Shown here piece by piece: positions 1 to 5,966 of a DNA stretch of 6,003 bases. Where the stretch lies: positions 1 to 6,003 of the forward strand of contig CAMONF010000246.1 of NCBI GenBank assembly GCA_946620335.1, written 5' to 3'. Numbering within the stretch: position 1 is the first letter of the stretch; the number at the start of each line of letters is the position of its first letter. Source of the stretch: an uncultured Clostridia bacterium. Lineage in GTDB: Bacteria; Bacillota; Clostridia; Lachnospirales; Lachnospiraceae. The notes beneath the pieces were generated by a model. The model was given only the letters and a program-made list of their open reading frames with translations. It did no database searches and was not told the origin of the DNA. The position numbers were made by a program, and so were the translations under genes.

Positions 1-73
1 CTGGGAATCAGGGACGGTTCCTTTTCCCACTTTTCAAAGAAAAGTGGGAAAAGGAACCGTCCCTGATTCCCAG
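1..73. repeat. Long perfect palindrome, REP-like element (left copy)
   Basis: Bases 1-35 and 39-73 are perfect reverse complements separated by the 3-base loop AAA (36-38). Each 35-bp arm contains the core GGGACGGTTCC followed by CTTTTCCCAC. The element begins at the window edge, so its outer limit is unknown. It lies downstream of the stop codon of the ROK kinase gene, so the minus-strand transcript could fold it into a very stable hairpin that ends or protects the mRNA; no clear U-tract is visible within the window. A second palindrome of the same family lies at 5880-5962. From memory, GGGACGGTTC-type palindromes are dispersed in many Firmicutes genomes and may be moved by REP-associated tyrosine transposases; no such gene is present here, so that link is inference. 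Confidence 0.93.
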
Positions 74-91
74 TTTCCATTCCTGCAGACA

Positions 92-135
92 AAAAGTGGG
101 AAAAGGAACCGTCCCTGATTCCCAGTTTCCATTCC
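92..135. repeat. Tandem half copy of the left palindrome
   Basis: This 44-bp stretch is identical to 40-83, at an offset of 52 bp and separated from it by the 8 bases TGCAGACA. It comprises 34 bases of the right arm of the palindrome plus the tail TTTCCATTCC. No matching left arm of its own is present. Because it has the same orientation as arm 39-73, the left arm (1-35) could pair with either copy. It ends 20 bp before the stop codon of the ROK gene. Confidence 0.9.
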
Positions 136-155
136 CGGAGGCTCCCCCTTCCATC

Positions 156-1043
156 TTATTTTCTCGCCACGTCCTCAGCAAGCAACGCCGCCCCGTAAAG
201 CCCTGCGTCATCACCAAACTTAGCCATGGCGACCTTGATCGTCGGGTCCGTCATATACCCCTTAGCCTTCTTGAGGACCTTTTCGACGTACCAGGGATTT
301 TTAAGTCCTATAGAACCTCCGATAATATAAATATCCGGGTCTATCATATAATAGATATTGGCTATCCCTCTTGCCAGCATCTCGGATGTGTTCTCAAGAA
401 TCTCGGCGGCGAGGGCATCACCCTCATCATATTTCTCAAAGAGGCTCCTGGCCGTCATCGGACGCCCATAGCGTTCCGTGGCGATCCGCTCCATGGCTGC
501 ACCACCGGCCAGCTCGTTGAGCGAACCGGGGTTGGCGCTGCCGTGATGGTATTTATCGTCGCTCACGATCACATTGTAAAATTCGGCGGCATTGCAGTGA
601 ACGCCGTTCACAAGCTCGCCCTTGTATACGAAGGACCCGCCCATACCGGTGGACATGCCCAGGAAAATGACCGATTCGTAGCCGGCGCCATCGCCCAGCC
701 TCGCCTCCGCCAGTCCGGCCAGATTCCCGTCGTTGTTGACGGCGGCAGGGAGGCCGGTCTTCATTTCCACGTACTTTACGATTTCAAAATTGTCCCAGCC
801 GAAAAGGTTGGGAGGATTGAGGATCATGCCCCGCTTCAGGTCCAGCGGTCCGGGGCTCGCGATGCCTACTCCGCAGTAGTCAAGACCCTTGCCCAGGCAA
901 AAGTCAATCAGTTTATCCATATTCTTCTCCGCGCCCAGGGTCCTGTCGTTGGAAGTCTTAAAGACGTCGACGATCCTGCGCTCCTCGTCGAAGATGGCCG
1001 CCCGAAGCTGGGTGCCGCCGATATCAAATGCGATACTGTACAT
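156..1043 (-). CDS. ROK-family sugar kinase (putative fructokinase/glucokinase)
   Basis: The 295-residue product is the usual length for a single-domain ROK kinase, which phosphorylates a hexose with ATP in the cytoplasm. Visible motifs are the N-terminal phosphate-binding DIGGT (residues 7-11), ASPGPLD (62-68), NNDGN with the presumed catalytic base Asp105, the glycine-rich STGMGG (131-136), and the C-terminal DPDIYIIGG (235-243). There is no N-terminal helix-turn-helix, so it is an enzyme rather than a ROK repressor. The usual GEIGH and zinc-binding CxCGxxGCxE segment is not conserved: the region reads AAEFYN (152-157) and then NPGSLNE (171-177), without the cysteines. The ATG has GGGAGG 4 bases upstream. 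The gene starts 22 bp after the DegV stop, so the two are probably cotranscribed. The nearby GH32 enzyme suggests fructose or glucose as substrate, but a beta-glucoside or amino-sugar kinase is also possible. Confidence 0.9.
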   Translation of the reverse strand: MYSIAFDIGGTQLRAAIFDEERRIVDVFKTSNDRTLGAEKNMDKLIDFCLGKGLDYCGVGIASPGPLDLKRGMILNPPNLFGWDNFEIVKYVEMKTGLPAAVNNDGNLAGLAEARLGDGAGYESVIFLGMSTGMGGSFVYKGELVNGVHCNAAEFYNVIVSDDKYHHGSANPGSLNELAGGAAMERIATERYGRPMTARSLFEKYDEGDALAAEILENTSEMLARGIANIYYMIDPDIYIIGGSIGLKNPWYVEKVLKKAKGYMTDPTIKVAMAKFGDDAGLYGAALLAEDVARK

Positions 1044-1065
1044 AAATCCTCCCTTCCGCTGGTCC

Positions 1066-2007
1066 TCAGATCATGCTGAAAATGCGCTTTACCGCAAGCT
1101 CCTCATCCGCCTGCTTCCCCTGAAGCTCCCGGTCATAACCGATGAAGAAAAGGGCAATCGTGTCCGGCCCCACGTGAGACCCGGTACAATAATCGTAGGA
1201 CGTATTGATGAACTCCCTGACATGGACCCGCTCCTGGATCTTCTTCATGACATAGAGCGAATCCTCATAGCAGTCCGCATGGGCGATGCCTATGATCTGC
1301 TTCTCAGGCTCCACGATATTGTTGCAGACGTGGTCAATCAGGGTGTTGAGCGACTTTTTCCGCCCACGGCAGATACCGGCCTGAACAATATATCCCTCCT
1401 TATTGCCCTTCAGAATAGGCTTAATATTCAGGAGATTGCCCACCTTGGCGGTGGCGTTCCAGATCCGGCCGGTCCTGGCCAGATACTTGAGGTCATCGAC
1501 GGTGAATGTGCCGTTCATGCTGTGGGCTGTCTCTTCCAAAACGTCCGCAATCTCAGCCAGCGGAATACCCTTGGCCCGCATTTCGCTGGCATATATGGCC
1601 AGAATTCCCTGGGCCAGGGACGCGTTCAGAGAGTCCACCAGGAAAATCTGCCGCTCCGGGTAGTTCTCCCGAAGCTCTTCAGCGGCCAGCTTGGCCGCGT
1701 TGAAGGTGCCGCTGATATTCTTGCTCAAAGAGAAATAAAGCACATCCCGGCCTTCCTTGAGGGAGGGTTCGAAGTTCTCCAGAAACGTGACCGTATTGAC
1801 CAGAGACGTCTTGACCTCCGCGCCGGCACGAATCGCGTCGTAGTATTCCTTGCCCTTCGCGCGCTCCTCCTCCGGTGTCAGTCCCTTTTCAAACCCGTCG
1901 ATCCGCCGTCCATCGATATAAATGATGAAAGGAATAACGTTTATATCGTACTTCTCCACCTCTACAGCCGGGATATTGGCTCCCGAATCGACAAAAATGT
2001 CAAACAT
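1066..2007 (-). CDS. DegV-family (FakB-like) fatty-acid-binding protein
   Basis: The product is 313 residues when started at the ATG at 2005-2007. DegV/FakB proteins bind a fatty acid and, in characterised cases, present it to the kinase FakA. The family pattern is clear: an N-terminal VDSGANIP (6-13), TS at 67-68, SLSKNISGT (93-101), VDS (124-126), ARTGRI (177-182), LLNIKPIL (192-199), and CTGSHVGP (274-281) with the carboxylate-binding-type His278. A charged tail of about 25 residues after the core makes it longer than the usual 280-290. An upstream in-frame GTG (2017-2019) was not chosen because it lies inside the Shine-Dalgarno sequence. The gene has its own candidate promoter and is followed at 22 bp by the ROK kinase. 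No fakA (DAK2-domain) gene is in the window, so the lipid partner is unknown. Confidence 0.92.
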   Translation of the reverse strand: MFDIFVDSGANIPAVEVEKYDINVIPFIIYIDGRRIDGFEKGLTPEEERAKGKEYYDAIRAGAEVKTSLVNTVTFLENFEPSLKEGRDVLYFSLSKNISGTFNAAKLAAEELRENYPERQIFLVDSLNASLAQGILAIYASEMRAKGIPLAEIADVLEETAHSMNGTFTVDDLKYLARTGRIWNATAKVGNLLNIKPILKGNKEGYIVQAGICRGRKKSLNTLIDHVCNNIVEPEKQIIGIAHADCYEDSLYVMKKIQERVHVREFINTSYDYCTGSHVGPDTIALFFIGYDRELQGKQADEELAVKRIFSMI

Positions 2008-2015
2008 AATCGCAG

Positions 2016-2022
2016 TCACCTC
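2016..2022 (-). promoter_or_regulatory. Ribosome binding site deciding the degV-family start
   Basis: On the minus strand the sequence is GAGGTGA, 8 bases before the ATG at 2005-2007. The alternative in-frame GTG at 2017-2019 overlaps this motif and has no purine-rich site of its own upstream, so the ATG is preferred. Confidence 0.75.
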
Positions 2023-2039
2023 GGTTCCAATTAGTTAAA

Positions 2040-2055
2040 AGCGTATCGCTTACAT
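2040..2055 (-). promoter_or_regulatory. cre-like or LacI/GalR-type operator candidate
   Basis: The minus strand reads ATGTAAGCGATACGCT. Its left half fits the CcpA cre consensus WTGNAANCGNWNNCAW, but the right half misses the CA. It also contains the palindrome AAGCG-ATA-CGCTT (2039-2051). It sits 4 bases beyond the candidate -10 of the degV-family promoter, around the expected transcription start, where a bound repressor would block initiation. Assignment to CcpA or to a local LacI-family regulator is inference. Confidence 0.35.
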
Positions 2056-2058
2056 AAA

Positions 2059-2087
2059 ACTTTAGCACCTTACAGTATTTTTTTCAA
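2059..2087 (-). promoter_or_regulatory. Candidate sigma-A promoter for the DegV-ROK unit
   Basis: On the minus strand TTGAAA (2087-2082, 5 of 6 matches to the -35 consensus) is followed after 17 bases by TAAAGT (2064-2059, 4 of 6 matches to the -10). The -10 lies about 50 bases upstream of the DegV ATG. Spacing is ideal but the -10 is weak. It is supported by the terminator upstream at 2337-2372, which separates this unit from the GH32 gene. Confidence 0.5.
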
Positions 2088-2089
2088 CC

Positions 2090-2130
2090 TCCTGCCTTCT
2101 CCAGTCCTCCTGTAAAGTACGCTAAAGGCC
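2090..2130. repeat. Imperfect 41-bp direct repeat, copy A
   Basis: This copy matches 2161-2201 at 35 of 41 positions with no gaps. All six differences are C/T transitions (2091, 2095, 2105, 2113, 2118, 2129). The copy abuts the candidate -35 of the DegV promoter. On the minus strand each copy contains AGGAGG, but no start codon is suitably placed after it. The function is unknown; it could be a binding site, a structured RNA, or a remnant of a dispersed repeat. Confidence 0.75.
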
Positions 2131-2160
2131 GTATTTGAATCACTTTGCTACCCTGCTGAT

Positions 2161-2201
2161 TTCTGTCTTCTCCAGCCCTCCTGCAAAGCACGCTAAAGGT
2201 C
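2161..2201. repeat. Imperfect 41-bp direct repeat, copy B
   Basis: This is the second copy, 71 bp from copy A. Because 71 is not a multiple of three, the copies fall in different reading frames, so a protein repeat is unlikely and the similarity is at the DNA or RNA level. Confidence 0.75.
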
Positions 2202-2336
2202 CCACACGCTTCATGACTGCATGCCATTATCGCTGTCCTCCAGATAGAGAACCACTTGCCGTAGATGCCCTGTTCAGCATTGGCAGCCAGGCAAGCCTTC
2301 TGCAGCGAACCAAAGCCTCCCGGAGGGAAGGTCCTC
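2202..2336. other. Unassigned intergenic DNA
   Basis: This part of the 446-bp gap between the GH32 and DegV genes holds nothing I can name. A short palindrome CCTCC-C-GGAGG lies near 2317-2327. A minus-strand open frame covering 2084-2338 would need a TTG start, has no clear ribosome binding site, runs through both direct repeats in different frames and resembles no family I know. I do not call it a gene. Between the terminator and the GH32 stop (2373-2453) the sequence is AT-rich 3' untranslated DNA. Confidence 0.5.
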
Positions 2337-2372
2337 AAAAAAGAAACCCGCCAGCGTTCTGCATGGCGGGTT
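2337..2372 (-). terminator. Intrinsic terminator of the cotransporter-GH32 operon
   Basis: On the minus strand the 9-bp stem AACCCGCCA / TGGCGGGTT (2372-2364 with 2353-2345, 10-base loop) is followed by TCTTTTTT (2344-2337). The stem is GC-rich and perfect, and the T-run lies only on the minus-strand 3' side, so it terminates leftward transcription. It lies about 80 bases beyond the GH32 stop codon. Confidence 0.9.
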
Positions 2373-2453
2373 GTATTTCATTATGTATTACTATATGTAA
2401 TTATTCTTTAAATGTGGTCGGAAAACAGTTCATTTCCACGTGAGGTACCATAA

Positions 2454-3938
2454 TCAATCCATGAGATCATACTTCTCAACATCAATGACAGCCGCGCCGT
2501 CGGAGAAGAACATGATATTGTCGGCGGTCATTTCCGTGTAGAGAAGAGCTGTCATGGCCTGCTCGCCGTCATTGATGAAGACCTCAACGCTGTACCGGTC
2601 CAGGATCACCCGGAGCTTCAGCTCCTCCGAGCGAGTTTTCACGAGGCAGCGTCTCTGGTTGATGACGGCCCTGCGGCTGCCGGAGAACTTACGATCAAGC
2701 TTCAGCACATTCTCCTTGTAGCGGAAGGAGAGCTGGGTGTAGAACTCGCCGTTCATGGCGAACCTGAGAATGAACTTGTGGTAAGGATTCTCGGCGTCCT
2801 CCGGGCGGATTCGCACAGTCAAATCGATCGTCCTGCCCTTCACACCTTCCAGGCGGCATTCATTGTCGACCTTGACATCCTTGTAAATGACTTCATTTTT
2901 CCTGAGATTCATGAGCTCCCGGATCGGCTGCTGCCAGAGCCGGCCGTCCTTAAGGAATATCTCCCTGGGCACAGTCATCTGTCCGTACCAAGGCCTCGGG
3001 GTGACCCGGTAGGAGGAGCCGTCAGGGTTCTGCATCCAGCCAATCATGATCCGGCGCCCATCCGGGGCGAGCATGGTCTGGGAGGCATAGAAGTCGATGC
3101 CGGAGTCGATGGCCTGAACGTGATCCGGTTCAAAGGTCTCGTTCTCGTCATCATACTTGCCCAGGAAGCAGACATTTCCGTTGCCGTTGTGGAATTCAAA
3201 ACCCTCCGGCAGCATGTCCATGGGGCTGAGGAGCAGGACGCCGCGCCCGTCCAGGGTGAAGAAATCGGGGCATTCCCACATAAGACCGTAGCGGTTCTCA
3301 TTTTTCAGGAAAATCTTCTTTCTCTTCCAGTGGAAACCGTCCGGGCTCTCAAAGAGGAGGATCTGGCCGCTGCCGTCCTCGGAGCGGTTGGCGCAGATGG
3401 CACGGAAGGAACCGTCCTCCCGGCGCCAGACCTTGGGATCGCGGAAATCACGAGGATCAGAGCCTGACGGAATATCCTCCACTCCGATGACAGGATTGCC
3501 CTCATACTTGGTATAGGTGAGGCCATCGCCGGTGGCCACGCACTGGACCTGCATGGGATTGGAATCCCTCTTGAAGAGGTCGTCGGTCACGCCGGTGTAC
3601 ATGAGGAGCTGGCGTCCGTCGTCCAGTGTCACCGCACTGCCGGAAAACACGCCGCCGATGTCATACGCTTCATCCGGAGCCATGACGCAGGGAAGATATT
3701 CCCAGTGGAGCAGGTCAGAGCTCACTGCGTGGCCCCAGTGCATGGGTCCCCAGACGGTGTTATACGGATTATATTGATAAAACAGGTGATACTGCCCCTT
3801 GTAGAAAGAAAATCCGTTGGGGTCATTGAGCCATCCCGTCCTGGGTGAGAGATGGAAAAGAGGCCTTTCCTCCGGGGTGATCTTATCCCCATGTTCCTTT
3901 TCGTAAGCAATTGCGCGACTTAGCGGTGTCTGATCCAT
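2454..3938 (-). CDS. scrB: GH32 sucrose-6-phosphate hydrolase / beta-fructosidase
   Basis: The 494-residue product is full length for a cytoplasmic glycoside hydrolase family 32 enzyme, which cleaves the fructosyl bond of sucrose-6-phosphate, sucrose or short fructans. The five-bladed propeller domain shows WLNDPNG (36-42) with nucleophile Asp39, FSGSA (98-102), FRDPK (165-169) with transition-state Asp167, and WECPD (221-225) with acid/base Glu222. YASQ (284-287) and GWM (300-302) follow. The C-terminal beta-sandwich has the typical LDRYSVEVFINDG (446-458). There is no signal peptide, which favours an imported substrate. The ATG has AAGGAGT 3 bases upstream, rather close. The gene begins 11 bp after the cotransporter stop, so it is probably cotranscribed and translationally coupled. 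No sucrose PTS, ABC transporter or LacI-type regulator is in the window, so phosphorylated versus free substrate cannot be decided; the symbol is by family and size. Confidence 0.93.
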   Translation of the reverse strand: MDQTPLSRAIAYEKEHGDKITPEERPLFHLSPRTGWLNDPNGFSFYKGQYHLFYQYNPYNTVWGPMHWGHAVSSDLLHWEYLPCVMAPDEAYDIGGVFSGSAVTLDDGRQLLMYTGVTDDLFKRDSNPMQVQCVATGDGLTYTKYEGNPVIGVEDIPSGSDPRDFRDPKVWRREDGSFRAICANRSEDGSGQILLFESPDGFHWKRKKIFLKNENRYGLMWECPDFFTLDGRGVLLLSPMDMLPEGFEFHNGNGNVCFLGKYDDENETFEPDHVQAIDSGIDFYASQTMLAPDGRRIMIGWMQNPDGSSYRVTPRPWYGQMTVPREIFLKDGRLWQQPIRELMNLRKNEVIYKDVKVDNECRLEGVKGRTIDLTVRIRPEDAENPYHKFILRFAMNGEFYTQLSFRYKENVLKLDRKFSGSRRAVINQRRCLVKTRSEELKLRVILDRYSVEVFINDGEQAMTALLYTEMTADNIMFFSDGAAVIDVEKYDLMD

Positions 3939-3949
3939 TTTACTCCTTT

Positions 3950-5767
3950 TTACTCTTGTACGGTGCCGTCCCCGGCAGCTGTCAGTTTCCCGAAATACCT
4001 TTCGTGATACTTCTGGAATTCGTTATTGTAACTTGCGTCATAAGCATGGTGTATGCGGTGGATGTAATCATGCTCGTTACCGATGATGCTGGTGTCGGCC
4101 TGACTCAGAATGACCAGGGCCAGGTCAGAGCAGTGGTCCGAGATCCGCTCGAAGGCAGTGAGCATGTTCTCGAACTGGAGGGCATTGACCACGTCGCAGA
4201 TATTCCGGGTCATGCGGTTGACATGTCTGGTCTGCATGTCGCCGATCAGGGCGTCAATGACTTCCTCCAAAGGCTCAACGCGGTGCGCCTCGCCCAGGTC
4301 GTTGTTCATATAAGCCCCTAAGGTGATGTCCAGAATCTCACGGATGGCTTCCGTGCAGACAGCCAGGTCAGCCATGGCCTCGTCAGAAAGGGCCTTGTCC
4401 TGCTCAGACACGCGGGTGGCTGCGATGGCGATATTGTTGGCCTGGTCGCCGATCCGTTCGAGAAGGGGCATGGCCTTCATCTGAGCAGTCTGCTCAAGAT
4501 TGTGGTCCTTCAGCGTGATGTGCTCGGACAGGGACAGGAGGTAGCTGTTGGAGGCATCCGCCATCCGGTCGAGGAGCTGCTCCTTCTCACGGATTTTATT
4601 TGCCCTTTTAGTGTCGTAGGAGACGATCTGCTGGGTGGCCGCCTCATAGTTGCTGTAAGCCAGACCTGCCATGTGGAAAATGAAGTGCCTGCATCTGTCC
4701 AAAGCCAGCGCAGGAGACGTTACCAGTCGCTCGTCCAGGTCCTTCAGCACGTCCTGCGTTGCCACCAGGTCGTCCCCTTCCTCAGAATCAGGCACAAGCT
4801 TCTCAGCCACATTGGCCAGCAGGCCGGAGAAAGGCAGGAGCAGAATGGCGGGCACCATACGGAAGATACCGTGGACGTTGGCGACGCCGCCGGAATTGAG
4901 GGGCATCTCCCAGATGCTGTCCAGAAGGCCAGTGGCGTGGAGGACGTTGACGCCGACGATCAGCAGAGCTGCGGCCAGGATGTTGTAGATAACGTGGACG
5001 AGAGCTGTCCGGATCTGGACCGGCTTGGCACCGATCCGGCTGACCAGGAATGTGGTCAGGCAGTCGCCGATATTGACGCCGATGATGACCGCGAAGACGC
5101 CGCAGAAGCGGACGCCGACGGAACTGGCCATGGACTGGAGAATACCGACCACCGCAGAGGAGCTCTGGATGATGCCGGTGACGATCACACCGGCCAGGAA
5201 CCCGAGAAAACCGTTGTCCTCGAACTTGGTCAGCATACCGCCGAGCACGTCGCCCATATCAGAAACAGCGCTGCTCATGAAAATGAGGCCCATGAAGAGA
5301 ATCCCGAAGCCCACCAGAATATTGCCCGCCTTCTGGATTTTGTCCTTCTTGGAGCCCATGATGCAGAGCATGCCGATGAGAAGGGCCGTCGGGGCCAGGT
5401 TGTCTGCCTTGAAAAAGTAAAGAATGGAGGTGTTGCCGGCATTTAAATCCATAAGCCGGATGATCTGGGCCGTGATGGCCGTACCGACATTGGCGCCGAG
5501 CACGATGCCGACGGACTGGCGGAAGGTGAGGAAGCCGGCGCCGACAAGGCCGACCGTGAGAACGATGGTAGCGGTAGAGCTCTGGATCATGCAGGTGACC
5601 AGCATACCAAAGATAAAGCCGATGACCGCATTGTTGGTGACCTTGGCGAGGGCCACTTTCATGGCGCCGCCGGAGGACTGCTTGAGTCCGTCACCCATCA
5701 TGCGCATACCGTATAGGAACATGGATAAGCCGCCGAGAAGTGATATTATTTTATAAAATATACCCAC
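3950..5767 (-). CDS. Na/Pi cotransporter-family protein with PhoU-like C-terminal domain
   Basis: This 605-residue membrane protein would carry phosphate into or out of the cell with Na+. The N-terminal half has the two inverted Na/Pi repeats: CMIQSSTATIVL (59-70) followed by GANVGTA (91-97), and GIIQSSSAVV (198-207) followed by GVNIGD (230-235). Hydrophobic segments run from about residue 5 to 320. From about 340 to 590 a helical PhoU-like domain carries two metal-binding-type motifs, ERIGDQANNI (437-446) and ERISDHCSDL (540-549). The length is normal for bacterial YjbB/NptA-type fusions of this kind. It starts at GTG (5767-5765) with AAGGAGA 7 bases upstream, and is the first gene after a good promoter, directly ahead of the GH32 gene. 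PhoU-like tails are thought to regulate transport; direction of Pi movement is not evident from sequence. Confidence 0.93.
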   Translation of the reverse strand: MGIFYKIISLLGGLSMFLYGMRMMGDGLKQSSGGAMKVALAKVTNNAVIGFIFGMLVTCMIQSSTATIVLTVGLVGAGFLTFRQSVGIVLGANVGTAITAQIIRLMDLNAGNTSILYFFKADNLAPTALLIGMLCIMGSKKDKIQKAGNILVGFGILFMGLIFMSSAVSDMGDVLGGMLTKFEDNGFLGFLAGVIVTGIIQSSSAVVGILQSMASSVGVRFCGVFAVIIGVNIGDCLTTFLVSRIGAKPVQIRTALVHVIYNILAAALLIVGVNVLHATGLLDSIWEMPLNSGGVANVHGIFRMVPAILLLPFSGLLANVAEKLVPDSEEGDDLVATQDVLKDLDERLVTSPALALDRCRHFIFHMAGLAYSNYEAATQQIVSYDTKRANKIREKEQLLDRMADASNSYLLSLSEHITLKDHNLEQTAQMKAMPLLERIGDQANNIAIAATRVSEQDKALSDEAMADLAVCTEAIREILDITLGAYMNNDLGEAHRVEPLEEVIDALIGDMQTRHVNRMTRNICDVVNALQFENMLTAFERISDHCSDLALVILSQADTSIIGNEHDYIHRIHHAYDASYNNEFQKYHERYFGKLTAAGDGTVQE

Positions 5768-5774
5768 GGATATT

Positions 5775-5781
5775 TCTCCTT
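5775..5781 (-). promoter_or_regulatory. Ribosome binding site supporting the GTG start of the cotransporter
   Basis: The minus strand reads AAGGAGA, 7 bases before the GTG at 5767-5765. The next in-frame ATG is at codon 16, inside the first hydrophobic segment, and has no comparable site, so the GTG start is preferred. Confidence 0.8.
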
Positions 5782-5826
5782 CTCAAAGATAAATCGAAGA
5801 GGGCGCAATAAGCCCAGACGCTACTA

Positions 5827-5846
5827 CGATATAATAAAAGATATCG
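5827..5846. promoter_or_regulatory. Inverted repeat overlapping the -10, possible operator
   Basis: CGATAT (5827-5832) and ATATCG (5841-5846) form perfect 6-bp arms 8 bases apart. With one extra base the symmetry extends to TAC/GTA outside the arms. The site covers the -10 hexamer and much of the spacer of the cotransporter promoter, where a bound repressor would block RNA polymerase. The regulator is unknown, and AT-rich promoter DNA can produce such symmetry by chance. Confidence 0.35.
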
Positions 5847-5855
5847 GTATGTCAA
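5828..5855 (-). promoter_or_regulatory. Sigma-A-like promoter for the cotransporter-GH32 operon
   Basis: On the minus strand a consensus -35 TTGACA (5855-5850) is followed after 16 bases by TATATC (5833-5828, 4 of 6 matches). The expected start near 5821 leaves a leader of about 54 bases before the GTG codon. The leader contains a small GGGC/GCCC hairpin (5801-5815). The right-hand palindrome lies upstream of this promoter and so would not be in its transcript. Confidence 0.7.
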
Positions 5856-5879
5856 GACGGAAATAAGAATCGGAGGGGA

Positions 5880-5962
5880 AAACTGGGAATGAGGGACGGT
5901 TCCTTTTCCCACTTTTCGAAAATCGAAAAGTGGGAAAAGGAACCGTCCCTCATTCCCAGTTT
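5880..5962. repeat. Long perfect palindrome, REP-like element (right copy)
   Basis: Bases 5880-5919 and 5923-5962 are perfect 40-bp reverse complements around the loop AAA (5920-5922). The core is that of the left element, with GGGACGGTTCC and CTTTTCCCAC. It differs by one base pair: G5891/C5951 replaces C9/G65. The stem has two extra base pairs next to the loop. It lies just upstream of the first promoter of the cluster and may end transcription of a gene beyond the window. Confidence 0.93.
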
Positions 5963-5966
5963 CGCC

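Noticed and set aside
1..135. Possible CRISPR-like array at the left edge
   Set aside because: The units are palindrome arms with an 8-base or 3-base separation and no spacers of regular size, and no cas gene is present.
2017..2019. GTG as the start of the DegV-family gene
   Set aside because: It lies within the Shine-Dalgarno sequence of the downstream ATG and adds only four residues before the conserved N-terminus.
96..2034. Plus-strand open frames of 327 and 381 codons (96-1079 and 889-2034)
   Set aside because: They are antisense to the ROK and DegV genes, which have clear family motifs, and the first begins inside the palindrome repeat. Their translations show no family pattern.
2084..2338. 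Minus-strand open frame of 84 codons in the intergenic region
   Set aside because: It needs a TTG start lying against the terminator T-run, has no clear ribosome binding site, shows no recognisable domain, and runs through two direct repeats in different frames.
2386..2402. ATTAC-TATAT-GTAAT inverted repeat downstream of the GH32 stop
   Set aside because: The arms are short and AT-rich within an AT-rich 3' region; it is likely to be chance.
3406..3417. AAGGAACCGTCC, the palindrome core, inside the GH32 gene
   Set aside because: It is only a 12-base match with no second arm, in frame with conserved GH32 coding sequence (EDGSF), so it is most likely chance.
4502..5446. Plus-strand open frame of 314 codons
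   Set aside because: It is antisense to the Na/Pi cotransporter; its Asp/Glu/His-rich composition is what the complement of a membrane-protein gene gives.
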